Below are positions 14,622-16,996 of a stretch of 16,996 bases of DNA, in pieces (position 1 is the stretch's first letter; the number at the start of each line of letters is the position of its first letter). The position numbers were made by a program, and so were the translations under genes. The DNA comes from Calditrichota bacterium (GTDB lineage: Bacteria > Electryoneota > RPQS01), in the NCBI GenBank assembly GCA_020057985.1, contig JAGVEU010000365.1:1-16996 (forward strand). Reading direction: 5' to 3'. Under the pieces are notes generated by a model, which was not told the origin of the DNA, did not search any database, and saw nothing but the letters and a program-made list of their open reading frames with translations.

Positions 14622-15692
14622 ATGATTGAAACCAATCACTGCAAACATTTTGCGCTGCTCCTGCTTGGAGTGCTGCTTGTTGTATTTCTGCGCATGGTGG
14701 CCGACCTGCTGCTTGGAGTTCTTCTCGGAGTTATTCTTGCGGCGATGACTCACTGGGTGTTCGAGTGGTTTGTCCGCATTACCAAGGGACGACGCAAAAT
14801 AGCGGCGGGACTGGCGGTGCTTGCCAATATCTTGTTTGTTGTTGTGCCGCTTGGACTGCTGGCGATGCTGATGGTATCCGATGCGTTGAAATTGGCCAAT
14901 CAAGCCGGTGAGTGGTTCAAGCCCTATCAGCCGCAGTTGCAGGCGACCTTTGATCGGATTGCCTACGGCGGCAAGGTTGATTTGTTCGGCTATGAACTTG
15001 AGGTGGGAAACTTAGTGGACAAATTGCAGCAGTCCATCGGATCAATCGCTAAGTTTCTGGTGATGCTTTTACAGAAGACCGTAGGCGGTTTGGCAAGCGG
15101 GATTCTACTGGTGTTTGTGGCGCTCTACACTCTGTATTTCACCTATCTCGATGGGGAGAAGTTCTGGGAGTGGCTGAAAGGAATCCTTCCACTCAAGTCC
15201 GAACAGTCTGACCGGTTGCGGCAAGATTTTTCGGCAACCAGCAGCGCCACGATCAAGACCCTCGGAGTGATCGGACTCCTTCAGGGAGCGATGGGCGGGC
15301 TTGCGTTTCTGATTTGCGGAATTCCGGGAGTACTCTTCTGGACGATTCTCATGGCCATTGCCTCGGTTATTCCCTTGGTCGGCGCACAGATCATCCTGTT
15401 TCCCGCCGCAGTTATCCTCATTCTGATGGGCGAGCTGTGGTACGGAATCGGTCTCTTTCTCTGGTCCTGGATTGCCATTGCGAATATTGACAATTTCCTC
15501 AGGCCGATTCTTATCGGCAAGCAAACGCAACTGCATGAAGTGATTGTTTTTCTCAGCACGGTTGGGGGCATTGCCATGTTCGGGTTTTTCGGATTCCTCC
15601 TTGGGCCAGTGATTGCGGCTTTGCTCAAGGTCAGTTTCCAAATCTATGCGGAGGCATTTCCGAAGAAAAACGCTGAAACGCTGAAAGGCTGA
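14622..15692 (+). CDS. AI-2E family transporter (PerM/YdiK-like membrane protein)
   Basis: A 356-residue integral membrane protein of the AI-2E family. Despite the name, members include exporters of varied small molecules and Na+/H+ antiporters, so the substrate is unknown. About eight hydrophobic segments are visible. The N-terminal helices are followed by a periplasmic/amphipathic domain (about 85-145). The family's C-terminal signatures come next: IPGVLFWTILMAIASVIPLVGA, then WIAIANIDNFLRPILIGKQTQLHEVIVFLSTVGGIAMFG and GFFGFLLGPVIAAL. The ATG at 14622 has no evident ribosome site; no better start is seen. The last residues (AETLKG) and the stop codon are encoded by a repeat with an 8-base period, so the natural end of the gene may have been replaced by repeat sequence. 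Confidence 0.9.
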   Translation: MIETNHCKHFALLLLGVLLVVFLRMVADLLLGVLLGVILAAMTHWVFEWFVRITKGRRKIAAGLAVLANILFVVVPLGLLAMLMVSDALKLANQAGEWFKPYQPQLQATFDRIAYGGKVDLFGYELEVGNLVDKLQQSIGSIAKFLVMLLQKTVGGLASGILLVFVALYTLYFTYLDGEKFWEWLKGILPLKSEQSDRLRQDFSATSSATIKTLGVIGLLQGAMGGLAFLICGIPGVLFWTILMAIASVIPLVGAQIILFPAAVILILMGELWYGIGLFLWSWIAIANIDNFLRPILIGKQTQLHEVIVFLSTVGGIAMFGFFGFLLGPVIAALLKVSFQIYAEAFPKKNAETLKG

Positions 15693-15713
15693 AAAAAGAG
15701 GCGAGGAGGCGAG
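15671..15713. repeat. 8-base-period repeat, copy 1 (NNCTGAAA x3, then GAGGCGAG x2)
   Basis: Units CGCTGAAA, CGCTGAAA and GGCTGAAA run from 15671 to 15694; after AAA, GAGGCGAG occurs twice at 15698-15713. The third CTGAAA unit holds the stop codon of the AI-2E gene. Three successive units put TGA in all three + frames (15674, 15682, 15690). Confidence 0.85.
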
Positions 15714-15938
15714 AGGCTGGCAGTTGGGTACAATATACAGGATTGGGAACAGGTTGTCAAGGGGAAAATTAACCAAATGCGCAAATTCAATAAAATCAAG
15801 TATTGAAGCACACTGGGTAGAGAAGTCGGGATTGGGTGAAGAACTTGTCGGAATTGAATTTGCGAGTTTGTTCAGAAAAGTGCGATGTCGGGGAGGAGGC
15901 CGAGTTGGAGGCATTGAGGAGGCAGGCCTCTCGGAAAA

Positions 15939-15970
15939 CGCTGAAAATCTGAAATACTGAAACACTGAAA
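15939..15970. repeat. 8-base-period repeat, copy 2 (NNCTGAAA x4)
   Basis: CGCTGAAA, ATCTGAAA, TACTGAAA and CACTGAAA follow each other without gaps. Like copy 1, the tract is preceded by an A-run (GGAAAACG here, GAAAAACG there), so the two are direct repeats 268 bases apart. The two variable positions differ in every unit while CTGAAA is constant. Confidence 0.85.
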
Positions 15971-16058
15971 GTCGAATAGAAAAAATAACAACTTACGGCC
16001 AGACCCGTCCAAATGCCTGTTTTCTATTGCATAAGTCGCAAGGTTGTGGTAGATTAAT

Positions 16059-16083
16059 GTAGCGACACAGCTTGCTGTGTCTG
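16059..16083. repeat. GTAG-headed hairpin, REP-like element 1
   Basis: GTAG-C is followed by GACACAG (16064-16070), a CTTG loop and CTGTGTC (16075-16081), a perfect seven-pair stem. It shares 20 of 25 positions with the element at 16370. Confidence 0.6.
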
Positions 16084-16131
16084 TGACTATCCCTCCGCTT
16101 CAACGGTGGGAACAAAAGGGGGGAATCTTGT

Positions 16132-16182
16132 CCGCCGAGCAGGGTTTCCCGCGGCGGCATGTGTCCTGAATCTTCACATGCC
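16132..16182. repeat. Two overlapping hairpins in the non-coding region
   Basis: CCGCCG (16132-16137) pairs with CGGCGG (16152-16157), with GGG/CCC inside the loop. GGCATGTG (16156-16163) pairs with CACATGCC (16175-16182) around 11 bases. The stems share two bases and cannot both be complete. The decamer TCCGCCGAGC at 16131 recurs exactly 60 bases later at 16191. Confidence 0.55.
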
Positions 16183-16351
16183 CCGCTCTTTCCGCCGAGC
16201 GGTGGTGTTCCTTCCGTTGTCAGGACAGGCTCTCACCCCGCCGGAATCCTCCTTTTAAGTTTCGTTTTTCATTTTTCCGCCAGTCCGTAATCACAAGACG
16301 AGCATCACCAAACATCTCATAGTGTCGGCCTCTGGCCGTCTTGTCAAATTC

Positions 16352-16367
16352 GCAATTCATCAATTGC
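16352..16367. repeat. Small perfect hairpin next to REP-like element 2
   Basis: GCAATT (16352-16357) and AATTGC (16362-16367) flank a CATC loop, ending two bases before a GTAG. A second tiny hairpin, CGGCC-TCT-GGCCG, lies at 16326-16338. Confidence 0.5.
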
Positions 16368-16369
16368 CC

Positions 16370-16394
16370 GTAGCGACAGAGCCTGCCGTGTACG
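16370..16394. repeat. GTAG-headed element, REP-like element 2 (degenerate)
   Basis: Aligns without gaps to the element at 16059 with five mismatches, starting at the same GTAGCGACA. The palindrome is decayed, so it is less able to fold. Confidence 0.5.
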
Positions 16395-16403
16395 CCCAAT
16401 TTC

Positions 16404-16424
16404 GTAGCACGCCATGGCAGCCCG
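16404..16424. repeat. GTAG-headed element, REP-like element 3 (degenerate)
   Basis: GTAGCAC followed by the palindrome GCCATGGC (16411-16418) and CAGCCCG-like sequence. It keeps the GTAGC head and a palindromic core but shares little other sequence with the first two; assignment is tentative. Confidence 0.35.
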
Positions 16425-16490
16425 CGATTTCAGAGACTTTCAACTCAATGAACAAGCGTTGACGAACTAACCGAAGTCAGAAGCAGACAC

Positions 16491-16996
16491 ATGGGCACAC
16501 CTAATTCAGATAGGCAAGGAAGTTACACAGCGACTTTTCTTGGCAATGTTGCGGCATTCGCAGGACTTGTGGCGGTGGCATTTTATTTCATCATCTTTGC
16601 CTTTCTCAATATCGAGTTGCCCAAGTGGATAATCTTGACCATTGGATACCCGGTGGTTGTCGTAGCAGCAATCGTATCACACATTGCTGTAGCTCGCAGA
16701 ATCACCTCTGAGCATCGCCTGCTAATTGAGGCTCTTGAGCGGGAAAAGGCAGAGTTAGTTGCGCGGCTCGATCAAGCTTCGCATGACGAAGAGTTATGGA
16801 GACAATCACTTATCGAGCGGAGCCAGGGATTTTCGTCCATACTATTGCACATACAGAGCTACGAAGAACTCAGAGATGCGAGCTTAGCAGACCTCCTTGA
16901 GCACAAACAACATCCAGCAAAGCGAGCTTCTGAGACAGTGCGCGAGGAGTCGCGACGAAGGCGTGTAGCGGAATATGAAAGGAAGAGATGGCAAGG
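16491..16996 (+). CDS. Unrecognised membrane/coiled-coil protein, N-terminal part (3' end outside window)
   Basis: An open frame of 168 complete codons running off the window. ATG 16491 is the likely start; GAAG about a dozen bases upstream is at best a weak ribosome site. After a polar N-terminus come two membrane helices (about residues 16-40 and 46-66), separated by a short loop (NIELPKW). A long charged helical region follows: SEHRLLIEALEREKAELVAR, then SIERSQ-like polar sequence, then a strongly basic/acidic stretch with SETVREESRRRRVAEYERKR at the end. Both termini should lie in the cytoplasm. I do not recognise the family. The charged tail resembles the coiled-coil linkers that precede enzymatic domains in some membrane-anchored nuclease or ATPase proteins; this is a guess. 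A/T content looks slightly higher than in the tol genes. Confidence 0.7.
   Translation, partial: MGTPNSDRQGSYTATFLGNVAAFAGLVAVAFYFIIFAFLNIELPKWIILTIGYPVVVVAAIVSHIAVARRITSEHRLLIEALEREKAELVARLDQASHDEELWRQSLIERSQGFSSILLHIQSYEELRDASLADLLEHKQHPAKRASETVREESRRRRVAEYERKRWQ

Larger units (their letters stand above)
15693..16490. other. About 800-base region without a convincing gene
   Basis: No supportable protein gene, tRNA or rRNA is seen. The left part (15693-15970) is A/G-rich, with GAGG-type purine runs at both ends and an octamer tract at each side. The right part (15971-16490) holds many small hairpins and three GTAG-headed imperfect palindromes, listed separately. Open frames here on either strand are by-products of the repeats: TTTCAGNN on the minus strand contains no stop and reads as Phe/Ser/Gln/Arg strings. 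Confidence 0.7.

Noticed and set aside
14622..15692. Reading the AI-2E family name as evidence for autoinducer-2 signalling
   Set aside because: Family members have varied substrates, and no luxS or lsr genes are in the window.
15724..15960. A 78-codon plus-strand frame in the repeat region
   Set aside because: No ribosome site or recognisable motif, and its end is encoded by the CTGAAA repeat and the purine runs.
15105..15965. A 286-codon minus-strand frame ending in Phe/Ser/Arg-rich repeats
   Set aside because: Overlaps the AI-2E gene and owes its length to the TTTCAGNN repeat, which has no stops on that strand; the sequence is low complexity.
15671..15970. CRISPR-like array
   Set aside because: Repeat unit is eight bases without spacers of regular length, and no cas genes are present.
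16027..16055. Possible promoter TTGCAT-N17-TAGATT before the structured segment
   Set aside because: Only 3/6 and 4/6 matches to consensus, which is expected by chance in an 800-base A/T-rich spacer.

Overview
The window is a gene-dense stretch from a Gram-negative bacterium with every supportable gene on the + strand. Outer-membrane architecture is shown by a complete Tol-Pal cluster and two lipoproteins. Isoprenoids come from the MEP (non-mevalonate) pathway, and c-type cytochromes are matured by System II (ResB/CcsA). Features pointing weakly to the FCB (Bacteroidetes/Chlorobi-like) assemblage or an uncultured relative are the AEGHAVT form of the Dxs active-site segment, a small protein resembling Bacteroidetes DUF2480, and a TAnnTTTG-type promoter motif. 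Against a typical Bacteroidetes, IspG appears to be the compact form without the large insert, and several genes have good Shine-Dalgarno sites. The phylum is therefore left open.

Region 1 (1-7558) is a tightly packed run, probably one operon: ispG (5' end outside the window), a NifU C-terminal-domain Fe-S carrier, resB, ccsA, dxs, ispH, lipA and an A-type (IscA/ErpA) Fe-S carrier. Junctions are overlapping (TAATG, TTGA, ATGA) or only a few bases long. The theme is 4Fe-4S biology: three clients (IspG, IspH, LipA) sit with two carriers, one next to IspG and the other translationally coupled to LipA. Cytochrome c maturation genes are interleaved.

Region 2 (7559-9905) is less conserved. A spacer holds a long inverted repeat. 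It is followed by a 117-residue protein of uncertain fold (possible B3-like DNA-binding domain) coupled by an ATGA overlap to a GT-C type membrane glycosyltransferase. A 92-residue protein resembling half of a DUF2480 protein comes next.

Region 3 (9917-14596) is the Tol-Pal envelope system: a strong promoter, then tolQ, tolR, tolA, tolB, pal and cpoB/ybgF, closed by two consecutive hairpins. The products form the proton-driven inner-membrane motor (TolQ/R/A), the periplasmic TolB, the peptidoglycan-binding lipoprotein Pal and the coordinator CpoB.

Region 4 (14622-16996) starts with an AI-2E family membrane protein whose stop codon lies inside an 8-bp-period repeat. About 800 bases without a convincing gene follow. 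They hold two NNCTGAAA octamer tracts, several small hairpins and three GTAG-headed imperfect palindromes resembling REP elements. The window ends inside an unrecognised gene encoding two membrane helices and a charged, probably coiled-coil tail. The region after about 15.7 kb looks like accessory or mobile DNA and is where the least explained signals are.
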